64,000 bases of DNA from Shimia sp. R10_1 (GTDB lineage Bacteria > Pseudomonadota > Alphaproteobacteria > Rhodobacterales > Rhodobacteraceae), in assembly GCF_017744095.1 (NCBI RefSeq), contig NZ_JAGHQX010000002.1, positions 124,001 to 188,000 on the forward strand, written 5' to 3'. The notes under the pieces were generated by a model. The model saw only the letters and a list, made by a program, of their open reading frames with translations. It was not told the DNA's origin and made no database searches. Below, piece by piece: positions 26,361-38,392 of this stretch. Position 1 is the first letter of the stretch. Every line of letters starts with the position of its first letter. Position numbers and translations under genes: made by a program.

Positions 26361-28214
26361 TTATTCATCTTCGTCATCCAGCATCCGCACCGCGCCGAGC
26401 GAGGCGTTGGACACGTGCTGTGCATAAACCTTCAGTGCTTTGGACACCGCACGAGGGCGTCCCTCGGCTTTCCAGAACTTCTTGCCCGCCTGCGGGTGGT
26501 TGTCGCGGCGGCGTTGCAGTTCTTCGTCGCTCACATCCAGATGGATGGTCCGGTTGCGCACGGAAATGCGGATTTTGTCGCCATCTTCCACCAGGCCAAT
26601 CACGCCTTTCTCTGCCGCTTCCGGCGAGGCGTGGCCAATCGAAAGGCCAGCAGTACCGCCAGAGAAACGCCCATCAGTCAACAGCGCACAGGTGTGATCC
26701 AGCTTCTTGGATTTCAGATAGGCGGTTGGGTACAGCATCTCCTGCATGCCCGGCCCACCTTTTGGCCCTTCGTAGCGGATCACCACCACGGAATACGGCT
26801 GCACCTCATTCTGCAAGATGCCATGCATCGCATCTTCCATGGATTCAAAGACCTTCGCAGTGCCTTCAAACTCATACATCTGTTTGATCACACCGGCGGT
26901 TTTCAGGATACAGCCCTGCTCTGCGATGTTGCCAAACAGCACGCAAAGCCCACCTTCTTCGGAATAGGCATTGGCAAAGTCACGCACGCAGCCGTCTTCC
27001 ACGTCCAGATCCAGTTCGGTGTACATCCGCGACTGGCTGAAGGCCTCTGTGGTGCGCACGCCGCCGGGGGCCGCGATGAACAGATCGCGCGCTTCATTGC
27101 CGGCGGTTTCGCGGCGCACATCCCATTTGTCGATGAATTCGCCCACGGTGCGCTCATGCACGGTTGCGCAGTCGCGGTGGATCTTGCCCTCGCGCTCCAG
27201 CTCGCCCATGATCCGCGCAATGCCGCCGGCGCGGTGCACATCTTCCATGTGGTATTTCGGCGTTGAGGGCGCCACTTTGCTCAGGTGCGGGATCTCGCGG
27301 CTCAGGCGGTCCATATCCGCCATGGTGAAATTCACGCCACCCTCATGGGCAATCGCCAAGAGGTGCAGAACCGTGTTGGTAGACCCACCCATGGCAATAT
27401 CGAGCGCCATGGCGTTTTCAAAAGCCTTGAAGGTCGCAATGCCACGCGGCAGCGCGGTCTCGTCACCTTCTTTGTACCAGCGGTCACACAGCTCGATAAT
27501 CTTGTGACCGGCTTCTTCAAACAGCCCGCGGCGTTTGGAGTGGGTCGCCAGCAGCGAGCCATTGCCCGGCAGCGCCAGACCCAGCGCTTCCGCCAGACAG
27601 TTCATCGAGTTCGCAGTGAACATGCCAGAGCAGGAGCCACAGGTCGGGCAAGCAGAGCGTTCCAGCTTGTCTACTTCCTCCTGGCTGCGGTCTTCATCGG
27701 TCGCACCCACAATGGCGGTCACGAGGTCGGCCTTATGCTCGCCGTCTTTCAGGATCACCTTACCGGCTTCCATCGGGCCACCGGAGACAAAGATCGCCGG
27801 AATGTTCAGGCGCATTGCCGCCATCAACATGCCGGGGGTGATCTTGTCACAGTTGGAAATACACACCAGCGCATCCGCGCAGTGGGCATTGGCCATATAC
27901 TCCACAGAGTCCGCAATCACTTCGCGGCTTGGCAGGGAATAGAGCATCCCGTCATGGCCCATGGCAATGCCGTCATCCACCGCGATGGTGTTCATCTCTT
28001 TGGCCACACCACCGGCTTTCTCAATCTCACGCGCCACCAGCTGGCCCATGTCCTTAAGATGCACGTGACCGGGCACAAATTCGGTGAATGAGTTGACCAC
28101 CGCCACAATCGGCTTGCCAAAGTCTTCCGTTTTCATACCCGTCGCCCGCCATAGCGCGCGCGCAGCCGCCATTCGGCGACCGAATGTGGAGGTCTTGGAA
28201 CGAAGATCGGGCAT
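26361..28214 (-). CDS. ilvD: Dihydroxy-acid dehydratase
   Basis: This encodes 617 residues from ATG 28212-28214, which has AGGAG upstream; the frame extends to 28310 without similarity. It converts dihydroxyisovalerate and its methyl homologue to keto acids in valine, isoleucine and pantothenate synthesis. The iron-sulfur ligands lie in [11 protein letters not shown] and [20 protein letters not shown] and GHASPEA form the C-terminal signature. It supplies ketoisovalerate, the PanB substrate encoded 20 kb away. Confidence 0.97.
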   Translation of the reverse strand: MPDLRSKTSTFGRRMAAARALWRATGMKTEDFGKPIVAVVNSFTEFVPGHVHLKDMGQLVAREIEKAGGVAKEMNTIAVDDGIAMGHDGMLYSLPSREVIADSVEYMANAHCADALVCISNCDKITPGMLMAAMRLNIPAIFVSGGPMEAGKVILKDGEHKADLVTAIVGATDEDRSQEEVDKLERSACPTCGSCSGMFTANSMNCLAEALGLALPGNGSLLATHSKRRGLFEEAGHKIIELCDRWYKEGDETALPRGIATFKAFENAMALDIAMGGSTNTVLHLLAIAHEGGVNFTMADMDRLSREIPHLSKVAPSTPKYHMEDVHRAGGIARIMGELEREGKIHRDCATVHERTVGEFIDKWDVRRETAGNEARDLFIAAPGGVRTTEAFSQSRMYTELDLDVEDGCVRDFANAYSEEGGLCVLFGNIAEQGCILKTAGVIKQMYEFEGTAKVFESMEDAMHGILQNEVQPYSVVVIRYEGPKGGPGMQEMLYPTAYLKSKKLDHTCALLTDGRFSGGTAGLSIGHASPEAAEKGVIGLVEDGDKIRISVRNRTIHLDVSDEELQRRRDNHPQAGKKFWKAEGRPRAVSKALKVYAQHVSNASLGAVRMLDDEDE

Positions 28215-28557
28215 TTTATGCTCTCCTGAGGATGGCGTGGGCACCAAGTCTGATACCCCATTCATTTCTGGTCTGCACGGGTGCCATTCAAGAGGCCGGA
28301 ATGCAAGCAAGATCAGAAATTTTGTTGCTCAAAATCACCGCACATCTTTCAGGATCAATCAATTGACACCCCAAATTGAGACCTACCTCCCAGTTTGAGG
28401 CTAAAATCAACGTAATCACGCGCGTGACAATCGCGCCCAGATCACTCAAAGAGATGGGCTTCGCTCTCTATGCACGCTATAGATGTGACAGGCAATCCCG
28501 CGCCGTAAAATCACACGCGCTTGCTGCAAGTGGCACATTGATACAGCGGCCTTTCCG
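28215..28557. other. Intergenic region upstream of ilvD
   Basis: No convincing gene lies here. Upstream of ilvD the minus strand carries its promoter and leader, where I found no recognisable T-box or leader peptide. A perfect 12-bp palindrome, TCACGCGCGTGA, lies at 28416-28427. The rest is downstream sequence of the LuxR-type gene. Confidence 0.5.
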
Positions 28558-29091
28558 TCACCCAATGGTCAGATGCGCCAGCAGTTCTGCGGCGTTTTTC
28601 ACCTCGAACCGTTTCAACAGACGGGCGCGCACATCTTCTACCGTTCTTGGGGACAATCCCAGCTCACGGGCGATCTCCTTGCTGGTCAGCCCGCGCCCCA
28701 ACCCGCCCACCACCTGCCGCTGCCGCAGGCTGAGTGACAACGACGGCCCGTCATGGATCACCGCAATGCTCATCACCAACTGCGCCAGCGGGTCCTCCGG
28801 CGTTCGGGTCTGCGCCCGAAACCGGCACCAGATCTGCCGCCCATCGCGCCGCCGCAACATCCGCTCATCGCTATAGGCTGTGTCCGCACGCAACGGCGCC
28901 AGCCCAATGTCGCGCACCCGGTCAAATTCTTCTGTGGTGTCATACAGCAGTCGAAAGGATTGCCCGATCAGCTCCGTCTTCCGGTAGCCCATCATTGCCG
29001 CAAAACTGTCATTACAGCCCCGGATCACCCGATGTTGCGTGACCACAATCCCCACCGGAGCGGCCTCATAGGCCAGCATATCCCAATCCAT
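28558..29091 (-). CDS. PAS-domain LuxR-family transcriptional regulator
   Basis: This encodes 177 residues from ATG 29089-29091; the frame goes further upstream but without similarity and through the palindrome. The N-terminal two thirds form a PAS domain (YEAAPVGIVV, NDSFAAMMGY, RRRDGRQIWCRF). The C-terminal HTH has LSLRQRQVVGGLGRGLTSKE and LGLSPRTVEDVRARLLKRF, characteristic of LuxR/GerE regulators. There is no receiver domain, so the PAS part is the presumed sensor. It is divergent from the M20 hydrolase operon across a palindrome and is the probable controller of that operon. Confidence 0.9.
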   Translation of the reverse strand: MDWDMLAYEAAPVGIVVTQHRVIRGCNDSFAAMMGYRKTELIGQSFRLLYDTTEEFDRVRDIGLAPLRADTAYSDERMLRRRDGRQIWCRFRAQTRTPEDPLAQLVMSIAVIHDGPSLSLSLRQRQVVGGLGRGLTSKEIARELGLSPRTVEDVRARLLKRFEVKNAAELLAHLTIG

Positions 29092-29117
29092 CACCTTCTC
29101 CCGCAGAACCGTAATCC

Positions 29118-29135
29118 TACGGTATTGATACCGTA
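29118..29135. promoter_or_regulatory. Palindrome TACGGTATTGATACCGTA, candidate LuxR-type operator
   Basis: Two perfect 8-base arms are separated by TG. It sits 27 bases upstream of the PAS-LuxR start and about 100 bases before the M20 hydrolase start, in the only gap between the two divergent transcription units. Size and symmetry fit a GerE-domain dimer. Confidence 0.6.
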
Positions 29136-29237
29136 TACTGCCGCAATCCATGCTGAACCCATAGCTTTTTGTTGGCCTATGCGTCCCATCGCAGGCCCCG
29201 CGCCACCGCAGCTGGCGCGCATTTGCGAGGTTTGACC

Positions 29238-30533
29238 ATGCCTTTAGACACTGACCGCCTGATTGCGCGCATAGACAGCATGCGCGAAGATCTGATCGCG
29301 CTGACCCAAGATCTGATCCGCATCCCAACACTCAACCCCCCCGGCGAATGCTATCGCGAAATTTGCGATTATCTCGACACCCGCCTCACCCGGCACGGGT
29401 TTGACACCCAGCTGATCCGCGCCCATGGCGCACCGGGAGACAGCGACAAATACCCCCGCTGGAATGTTCTGGCCCGCAAAGAGGGCCACCACCCCGGCGA
29501 GTGTGTGCATTTTAACAGCCACACCGATGTGGTGGAGGTCGGCCACGGCTGGACCTTTGATCCCTTCGGCGGGGAGATTTCAGACGGCAAAATCTATGGT
29601 CGCGGCGCTTGTGATATGAAAGGTGGGCTGGCCGCCTCTATCATCGCTGCCGAAGCCTTCATCGCCGAGTTCCCCGATTTTCACGGAGCCATTGAAATCT
29701 CCGGCACAGCGGATGAGGAAAGTGGCGGCTATGGCGGTGTGGCCTATCTGGCCGAGCGCGGCTTCTTTGCGCCAGAGCGGGTGCAGCATGTGATCATCCC
29801 GGAACCCCTGCACAAAGACCGCATCTGTCTTGGCCATCGCGGCGGCTGGTGGGCCGAAATCGAAACCTTCGGCGAAATCGCTCATGGGTCCATGCCTTTC
29901 TTAGGCGACTGTGCGGTCCGCCACATGGGTGCTGTGCTCGACAAATTTGAAAGCGACCTCTACCCCGCCATGGCCTCACGCCGCACCGATATGCCCGTGG
30001 TGCCCGAAGGCGCCCGGTCCTCCACCATGAACATCAACTCGATCCACGGTGGCCAGCTTGAGCAGCCCGAAGATTTCACCGGCCTGCCCGCCCACTGCGT
30101 GCCTGACAGCTGCCGCATCGTGATCGACCGCCGCTATCTGGCCGAAGAGTCGCACGCCGAAGTCTCCGGCGAAGTTGAGGGCCTGCTCAACGATCTTTCC
30201 GCCCAGCGCGAAAACTTCCGCTATGAAATGCGCGAGCTCAATCATGTCGCGCCTTCGATGACAGACCGCGCCGCGCCCGTTGTCACCACGGTGGACCGCG
30301 CCATTCAGGATATTCTTGGCAAATCACCTGATTATGTCGCCAGCCCCGGCACATATGACCAAAAACATATTGATCGCATCGGCAAGCTCAGGAACTGTAT
30401 CGCCTATGGGCCGGGCATTTTAGAAATGGCCCACAAACCAGACGAATATATCGGCATCGACGATATGGTCGACAGCGCCAAAGTCATGGCCCACAGCCTG
30501 ACACAGCTTTTGCTGCCGCCAGAAGATGTATAA
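29238..30533 (+). CDS. M20-family metallohydrolase (ArgE/DapE-like deacylase)
   Basis: This encodes 431 residues. Metal ligands are visible in HFNSHTDVVEVG (H and catalytic D), YGRGACDMKGG (bridging D) and GTADEESGG (general base E, metal E). The start ATG 29238 follows GCGAGG; the longer frame from 29169 reads the regulatory gap. M20 enzymes remove acyl groups from N-acyl amino acids or split dipeptides. The transporter that follows suggests an imported N-acyl or peptide-like substrate. It is the first gene of the unit. Confidence 0.9.
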   Translation: MPLDTDRLIARIDSMREDLIALTQDLIRIPTLNPPGECYREICDYLDTRLTRHGFDTQLIRAHGAPGDSDKYPRWNVLARKEGHHPGECVHFNSHTDVVEVGHGWTFDPFGGEISDGKIYGRGACDMKGGLAASIIAAEAFIAEFPDFHGAIEISGTADEESGGYGGVAYLAERGFFAPERVQHVIIPEPLHKDRICLGHRGGWWAEIETFGEIAHGSMPFLGDCAVRHMGAVLDKFESDLYPAMASRRTDMPVVPEGARSSTMNINSIHGGQLEQPEDFTGLPAHCVPDSCRIVIDRRYLAEESHAEVSGEVEGLLNDLSAQRENFRYEMRELNHVAPSMTDRAAPVVTTVDRAIQDILGKSPDYVASPGTYDQKHIDRIGKLRNCIAYGPGILEMAHKPDEYIGIDDMVDSAKVMAHSLTQLLLPPEDV

Positions 30534-30608
30534 GAAACTACTCCGGCCCAGTGCGCTCTAAGCCTGCGCCCAAAAACAATAAAAACCAGAATGATAAGGG
30601 AGAAAGAC

Positions 30609-32111
30609 ATGACATTTCACACGTCAAAGCTGGCCCTGACCAGCCGGATCGCCAGCACCGCCGCCCTCGCCACAGTCCTGTTTGCGGGCGCATCCTTCGC
30701 GCAAACCGACATCACCGTCGCGCTTCAGCTTGAACCACCACATCTGGATCCGACCTCCGCCGCAGCTGGTGCCATTGACAGCGTGCTTTACTCCAACGTC
30801 TTTGAGGGGCTCACCCGCTTCGCCAGCGACGGTGCGGTCATCCCCGGCCTCGCCAAAAGCTGGGAAATTTCCGAGGACGGCCTCACCTACACCTTCATGC
30901 TGAACGAAGGGGTGACCTTCCATGACGGCAGCGCCATGGACGCGGAGGATGTGAAATTCTCCCTCGACCGCGCCCGCGCCGAAGACAGCGCCAATGCCCA
31001 AAAAGCCCTGTTTGCCGGGATCACCGATGTCACCGTGGTTGATCCGCTCACCGTTCAGGTCACGCTAGAGGCCCCCAACGGCAGCTTCCTGTTCAACATG
31101 GCTTGGGGCGATGCGGTGATCGTGGCCCCTGAAACCATCGCCGACATCAAAACAACCCCGATCGGCACAGGCGCTTTCAAGTTTGAAAACTGGGTGCAGG
31201 GCGATCAGATCACGCTGGCGCGCAATGACGCCTATTGGGGCACCCCAGCCGCGCTGTCTGACGTGACCTTCAAGTTCATCTCAGATCCCACCGCCGCCTT
31301 TGCTGCGATGATGGCCGAAGACATTGATGTCTTTGCCGGGTTCCCAACACCCGAAGCCCTGCCACAGTTTGAGGCGGACCCGCGCTTTCAGGTGCTGGTC
31401 GGCAGCTCTGAGGGGGAGACCATCCTCTCCACCAATAACAAAATGCCCCCGCTAGATAATGTGAAGGTGCGCAAGGCCATCGCCCATGCGATTGACCGCT
31501 CTGCCATCATCGACGGGGCCATGTTTGGCCTTGGCACGCCGATTGGCACCCATTTTGCGCCACACAATCCCGATTACGTCGATCTGACCGGCAACTCCCA
31601 ATATGACCCGGAGCTGTCCAAGAAACTTCTGGCGGAGGCGGGCTTTGCCGATGGCTTCACCACCACGCTGAAACTGCCGCCACCCTCCTATGCCCGTCGC
31701 GGCGGCGAAATCATCGCCGCACAGCTGCGCGCTGTGGGCATTGAGACCGAGATATCCAATCTGGAATGGGCCCAATGGCTGGAGCAGGTGTTCCGGGGCA
31801 AAGACTTTGGGCTCACCATCGTCAGCCACACCGAACCCTTTGACATCGGAATCTACGCCCGCCCGGAATACTACTTTCAGTATGACAATGCGGAATTCCA
31901 GAAGATCATGGAAACGCTGAACAAAGTCAGCAAACCCGCCGAGCGCAGCGCGATCTTACAAGTGGCGCAAACCATGATCGCCGAGGATTATGTGAACGGC
32001 TACCTGTTCCAGCTGGCCTTCCCCACCGTCGCCAAAGCAGGCGTCAAAGGTCTCTGGGAAAACCAGCCCACCCAGGCCACCGATCTCACCGCCGTTACTT
32101 GGGCGGAGTGA
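30609..32111 (+). CDS. Peptide-type ABC transporter substrate-binding protein
   Basis: This encodes 500 residues (SBP_bac_5 family) with a signal peptide (about 1-32, ending GASFA before QTDITV). LTYTFMLNEGVTFHDG is the family signature segment near residue 90. It captures oligopeptides or related compounds in the periplasm. GGGAG precedes the start. Signature residues do not define the ligand. Confidence 0.92.
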   Translation: MTFHTSKLALTSRIASTAALATVLFAGASFAQTDITVALQLEPPHLDPTSAAAGAIDSVLYSNVFEGLTRFASDGAVIPGLAKSWEISEDGLTYTFMLNEGVTFHDGSAMDAEDVKFSLDRARAEDSANAQKALFAGITDVTVVDPLTVQVTLEAPNGSFLFNMAWGDAVIVAPETIADIKTTPIGTGAFKFENWVQGDQITLARNDAYWGTPAALSDVTFKFISDPTAAFAAMMAEDIDVFAGFPTPEALPQFEADPRFQVLVGSSEGETILSTNNKMPPLDNVKVRKAIAHAIDRSAIIDGAMFGLGTPIGTHFAPHNPDYVDLTGNSQYDPELSKKLLAEAGFADGFTTTLKLPPPSYARRGGEIIAAQLRAVGIETEISNLEWAQWLEQVFRGKDFGLTIVSHTEPFDIGIYARPEYYFQYDNAEFQKIMETLNKVSKPAERSAILQVAQTMIAEDYVNGYLFQLAFPTVAKAGVKGLWENQPTQATDLTAVTWAE

Positions 32112-32179
32112 CCAAATTTGACCAGCGTCGCCTCTGTGGCGGCGCTGCACCGATCCATTGACCCAGAAGGGGCGCAGCC

Positions 32180-32590
32180 ATGATTGATCACATCCCTGCC
32201 GGACAAGTGCCCAGCCGCGCTGGCACACCGGAGTATTTCACCGGCACGGTGCGCCTCGATCTGATCACCGAAAGCCGCGCCCCATCAGAGCTGTTTGCAG
32301 CGCGTGTGACGTTTGAACCGGGCGCACGCACTGCGTGGCACACCCATCCGGTGGGCCAGACCCTGCATGTGCTCTCCGGCGTCGGCCTGATCGCGTTGCG
32401 TGGCGAAGCCCCGCGCACCATCCGTCCGGGCGACACCATCTGGATCGAACCCGGTGTGGAGCATTGGCACGGCGCAACACCGAACACCGGCATGTGCCAC
32501 CTCGCCATGCAACAGGTCAAAGACGGCTCCGGCGCGGACTGGCTCGAACATGTGACCGACACAGACTACCTGATGCCCCCCGCCGAATGA
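32180..32590 (+). CDS. Small cupin-domain protein
   Basis: This encodes 136 residues. The metal-binding cupin motifs are TAWHTHPVGQTLHVLSG (two His, with Gln where Glu is common) and PGDTIWIEPGVEHWHGA. The single-domain form resembles small cupins often found with dehydrogenases and carboxymuconolactone decarboxylases. It is inserted between the binding-protein and permease genes of the transporter, so it belongs to the same pathway, perhaps as an isomerase or lyase; this is inference. Confidence 0.88.
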   Translation: MIDHIPAGQVPSRAGTPEYFTGTVRLDLITESRAPSELFAARVTFEPGARTAWHTHPVGQTLHVLSGVGLIALRGEAPRTIRPGDTIWIEPGVEHWHGATPNTGMCHLAMQQVKDGSGADWLEHVTDTDYLMPPAE

Positions 32591-32631
32591 CCAACGCCCC
32601 AACGACCTGACCAGCCACCCTGAATCACGCA

Positions 32632-33579
32632 ATGCTCCGCTACACCCTCAAACGCGCGCTCTCACTCGGGCTCAGCCTGATCGTGGCCTCCCTCGTGATC
32701 TTCTTTGTGATCGAGGTAGTCCCCGGAGATCCGGCCAGCTTCATGCTGGGCCTCAATGCCCAGCCCGACACCATCGCCGCCCTGCGCGCAGAACTGGGTC
32801 TGGATGTGCCCAAGTTTGAGCGCTATCTCACATGGGTTGGCGGGATGTTGCAGGGCGATTTTGGCCTCTCCTACACCTATCGCACCCCGGTGACAGAGAT
32901 GATAGGCGACCGCATCTGGGTCTCCCTGCCACTGGCGCTTTATGCGCTTACGCTGTCCACCCTGATCGCCTTTCCCGCAGGCATCTACGCCGCCTCCCGT
33001 CGCGGCAAAGCAGGGGATATGGCGGTCATGGGGGCCACCCAATTTGGCATCGCCGTGCCAAACTTCTGGTTTGCGATGATGCTGGTCCTGATCTTTGCCA
33101 TCAACCTGCGCTGGTTCTCTGCCGGGGGCTTTGTCGGTTGGGACAAAGGCTTTGGTGCCGCCCTGAAATCCCTCACCCTGCCCGCCATTGCGCTGGCCTT
33201 GCCACAATCCGCCATCCTCGCCCGCGTCATGCGTTCCTCGCTTCTGGATGTGCTTGGCGAAGATTTCATGCGCACCGCCCGCGCCAAGGGCCTCACACAA
33301 AGTCAGGCCATCCTGCGCCACGGGTTGCGCAACGCAATGATCCCGGTGCTGACCATCATCGGCATGCAGTTCTCCTTCCTGCTCGCAGGCGCGATCATCA
33401 TTGAGCAGGTCTTCTTCCTGCCCGGCCTCGGCCGCCTGATCTTCCAGTCCATCTCCGCCCGCGACCTGATCGTGGTGGAAAGCGTGGTCATGCTCTTGGT
33501 GTTCCTCGTGATCCTCGTCACCTTCCTTGTCGATCTCGCCTACGCCGCGATTGATCCCCGCCTGAGGGCCCGCACATGA
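32632..33579 (+). CDS. ABC transporter permease, DppB type
   Basis: This encodes 315 residues. The N-terminus YTLKRALSLGLSLIVASLVI and the EVVPGDPASFMLG loop are characteristic of DppB/OppB, as is the EAA-type coupling loop with RTARAKGLTQSQAILRH. About six membrane helices are visible. It overlaps the following permease by four bases. Confidence 0.94.
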   Translation: MLRYTLKRALSLGLSLIVASLVIFFVIEVVPGDPASFMLGLNAQPDTIAALRAELGLDVPKFERYLTWVGGMLQGDFGLSYTYRTPVTEMIGDRIWVSLPLALYALTLSTLIAFPAGIYAASRRGKAGDMAVMGATQFGIAVPNFWFAMMLVLIFAINLRWFSAGGFVGWDKGFGAALKSLTLPAIALALPQSAILARVMRSSLLDVLGEDFMRTARAKGLTQSQAILRHGLRNAMIPVLTIIGMQFSFLLAGAIIIEQVFFLPGLGRLIFQSISARDLIVVESVVMLLVFLVILVTFLVDLAYAAIDPRLRART

Positions 33580-34393
33580 GCCTGTCGCGCAACATCCTGC
33601 TTGGCGGTCTGCTCTGCCTGATCGTGGTCAGCGCCGCGCTCACAAGCTTTGTCTGGACGCCTTATGACATCACCACGATGGACATCCCCAACAAGCTGCA
33701 AACACCCAGCGCGGTGCATTGGTTTGGCACCGACCACTTCGGACGTGACATCTTTTCAATGATCATGGTTGGCGCACGCACCTCGCTCGCCGTGGCGCTG
33801 GTGGCTGTAGGCATCGGCATGGGCCTTGGCGTGCCCCTTGGCCTCTGGGCCGCCGCGCGACAAGGAGGCTGGGCCGACGAGCTGATCATGCGCGGCAACG
33901 ATCTGATCTTTGCCTTCCCCAGCCTCGTGATCGCCATTCTGATCACCGCCATCCTCGGCCCCGGCGCGCTCAACGCGATCCTTGCCATCGGCATCTTCAA
34001 CGTGCCGGTCTTTGCCCGCCTCACCCGCGCAGGCGCGCTGCCGCTCTGGCAACGCGATTTCATACTCGCCGCCCGCGTCGCAGGCAAATCCCGCACCCTG
34101 ATCAGCCTCGAGCACATCCTGCCCAATGTCGCCAACCTCCTGATCGTGCAGGGCACCATCCAGTTCTCCCTCGGCATCCTTGCAGAGGCAGGTCTCAGCT
34201 ACGTCGGTCTTGGCGCACAGCCGCCCACGCCCTCCTGGGGCCGCATGCTGGCGGATGCGCAAACCATGGTCTCTTTCGCGCCCCACCTCGCGCTGATCCC
34301 CGGCCTCGCCATCATCTCCGCCGTGCTGGGCCTCAACCTCTTGGGCGACGGATTGCGGGACTGGCTGGATCCGAAAATCCGCGTGGTGCGCAC

Positions 34394-34397
<4 letters not shown>
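33576..34397 (+). CDS. ABC transporter permease, DppC type
   Basis: This encodes 273 residues. The HWFGTDHFGRDIFSMIMVGAR segment near residue 48 marks DppC, and the coupling loop AARVAGKSRTLISLEHILPN is intact. It has about six helices. It is translationally coupled to both neighbours with ATGA-type overlaps. Confidence 0.94.
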
Positions 34398-35991
<1,594 letters not shown>

Positions 35992-35995
<4 letters not shown>

Positions 35996-36864
35996 GGCTT
36001 CTGATCAACGGCGTGCGCCTGTTTTTGGATTTTGACGGGCCGGAATGGGTCGCAGATGGCCCCACGCTGCGGCAGAAACCAACATTGATCGTCCTGCACG
36101 GCGGCCCCGGAGCGGATCACTCAATATTCAAACCGCATTACGCCGCCGCGCTTTCCGACCTCTGCCAGATTCTTTACCTCGACCACCGCGGAAATGGCCG
36201 CTCTGATGATGGCGATCCCGCACTCTGGACGCTTGAGCAATGGGCCGACGATCTCGCCACCCTCTGTGATGCGCTGGAAATCACCGATCCGATCCTCTAC
36301 GGCGGCAGCTTTGGCGGCTTTGTCGCGCAGGCCTTTGCCACAAAATACCCCGACCGCCTCGCAGGCCTCATCCTGTCCAACACCACCGCACAGGTCGATT
36401 TCCCAACGATCTACAACGCCTTTGGTCAATTGGTCGGCCCGGAGGCTCAAGCGGCTGCACAAAACTACTGGGGCAATCCCACGTCCGCCTCCCGCGCCAC
36501 CTACGGCCGGATCTGCGTCCCCCACTATACCCAAACCGCGATAGAGCCCGACTTCTGGTCCCGCGTGATGATGAAGGACCCAGTGGCCCTGCATTTCAAC
36601 GGCCCCACCAATGAAATGGGCCGCTTTGATTTCCGCGCAGCGCTCGCCAAGGTCACCTGCCCCAGCCTGATCATCAGCGGCGACAAAGATCCGATCATGC
36701 CTAGCGCCTTTTCCGAGACCATCACTGCCGCGCTCACCCACAGCGACGCGGCCCACCATTGCCTGCCAAACTGCGGCCACCTGCCCGCGTTTGACACCCC
36801 TGACACCTATTTCAACCTCTTGCGAAATTTCCTCCAACGCATTCCCTCAAAGGACACTAAATGA
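35992..36864 (+). CDS. Alpha/beta hydrolase, proline iminopeptidase-like
   Basis: This encodes 290 residues. The oxyanion-hole HGGPGADHSIF and the nucleophile elbow YGGSFGGFVAQ are clear; an aspartate in SGDKDPI and a histidine in LPNCGHLPAF complete the triad. HGGPG is typical of proline iminopeptidases and related amidases. Together with the M20 protein it could split an imported peptide or amide. It overlaps both neighbours by four bases. Confidence 0.9.
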
Positions 36865-38306
36865 CTTCCGATCTCTGGTTTGACCCATCCAAATGCCTCA
36901 TCGGCGGCACATGGCAACCAGCCCTCTCCGGCGACACACTGGCGCTGACCAACCCCTCAGACGGCAGCCTCCTTGCCACCATCGCCCGCGGGGCCAAGGC
37001 AGACATCGACGCCGCCGTGGCCGCCGCACAGGCCGCGCGCAACAGCGACTGGGGCCGCGCCACCGCTGTGGAACGCGGGCGCATCCTCACCCGCATCGGC
37101 CAGCTGGTGATGGAGCACGCCGAAACACTCGCCCAGCTAGAGGCGCAGGACGTGGGCAAACCGCTGACACAGGCGCGCAACGACGTCACCGCATTGGCGC
37201 GCTACATGGAGTTTTACGGCGGCGCAGCAGACAAAGTGCATGGCGAGACCATCCCCTATCTGGAAGGCTACACCGTCTACACCCTGCGCGAGCCATTCGG
37301 CGTGACCGGCCATATCGTGCCGTGGAACTACCCGATGCAGATCATTGGCCGCTCGGTCGGTGCCGCGCTCGCCATGGGCAACGCTTGTGTTCTCAAACCC
37401 GCAGAAGAGGCCTGTCTCACCGCGCTGGCCTTTGCCGATCTGGCGCAACAGGCAGGCCTGCCGGACGGCGCGCTCAATGTGGTGCCGGGTCTGGGCGCCG
37501 AAGCCGGGGCCGCGCTCGCTGCCCACCCCGATGTAAACCACATCTCCTTCACCGGCTCGGTGGACACCGGCCGCCTTGTGCAAACCGCCGCCGCAGAAAA
37601 CGTCGTGCCGGTCACGCTGGAACTGGGTGGCAAATCCCCGCAACTGGTCTTTGCAGATGCCGATCTCGATGCCGCCCTGCCCTTCCTTGTGAACGCAGGT
37701 ATCCAGAACGCAGGCCAGACCTGCTCGGCCTCCTCCCGCATTCTGGTGGAACGCAGCGTCTATGAAGAGGTCAAAACCCGCATGAGCGCCGCTTACAAAG
37801 CCATGCGCGCCGCCCCCGCCATGGAGGATGCCACCCTCGGCCCGCTGATCTCCGCACGGCAAAAAGACATCGTGTCAGACTTCCTCACCAAAGGCGCAGA
37901 CCTGACCATCGCCGCCCAGGGCGAAATCGCCACCGACGCCCCCGGCCACTACGTGCCCCCCACGCTCTTTGCCGATGTGCCCACCGATCACCCCCTCGCG
38001 CAACAGGAAATCTTCGGCCCCGTGCAGGTCCTGATCCCCTTTGACACAGAAGACGAGGCCCTGCAGATCGCCAACAGCACCAAATACGGCCTCGTCGCCT
38101 CGGTCTGGTCGCAAAACGGCGCGCGTCAGTTGCGTCTGGCCAAACAGCTCAACGCTGGTCAGGTCTTTCTCAACAACTACGGCGCAGGCGGCGGGGTCGA
38201 GCTGCCCTTCGGCGGCACCGGCCACTCCGGCCACGGCCGCGAAAAAGGCTTTGAGGCCCTCTTCCACTTCTCCCAGCTCAAAACCGTGGCCGCTCTGCAC
38301 GGCTAG
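36861..38306 (+). CDS. NAD(P)-dependent aldehyde dehydrogenase
   Basis: This encodes 481 residues. Conserved segments are VPWNYPMQIIGRSVG, FTGSVDTGRLV, the general-base glutamate in LELGGKSPQLVF and the nucleophile cysteine in NAGQTCSASSR. The C-terminal NNYGAGGGVELPFGG resembles betaine-aldehyde and gamma-aminobutyraldehyde dehydrogenase groups. It oxidises an aldehyde made from the imported compound. Its start overlaps the hydrolase stop, and repeat copy C follows it. Confidence 0.93.
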   Translation: MTSDLWFDPSKCLIGGTWQPALSGDTLALTNPSDGSLLATIARGAKADIDAAVAAAQAARNSDWGRATAVERGRILTRIGQLVMEHAETLAQLEAQDVGKPLTQARNDVTALARYMEFYGGAADKVHGETIPYLEGYTVYTLREPFGVTGHIVPWNYPMQIIGRSVGAALAMGNACVLKPAEEACLTALAFADLAQQAGLPDGALNVVPGLGAEAGAALAAHPDVNHISFTGSVDTGRLVQTAAAENVVPVTLELGGKSPQLVFADADLDAALPFLVNAGIQNAGQTCSASSRILVERSVYEEVKTRMSAAYKAMRAAPAMEDATLGPLISARQKDIVSDFLTKGADLTIAAQGEIATDAPGHYVPPTLFADVPTDHPLAQQEIFGPVQVLIPFDTEDEALQIANSTKYGLVASVWSQNGARQLRLAKQLNAGQVFLNNYGAGGGVELPFGGTGHSGHGREKGFEALFHFSQLKTVAALHG

Positions 38307-38308
38307 GC

Positions 38309-38342
38309 TTCTCATTCTTCAAATATCCCCGCCGGAGGCATC
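38309..38342. repeat. Dispersed intergenic repeat, copy C
   Basis: TTCTCATTCTTCAAATATC is followed by CCCGCCGGAGGCATC. It matches copy B in the first half and copy A in the second half and lies three bases after the aldehyde dehydrogenase stop. Confidence 0.75.
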
Positions 38343-38392
38343 TCTCTCTTTGCCCCGGCGCAGATAGATAGACTGATAAAAAGGACCAACAC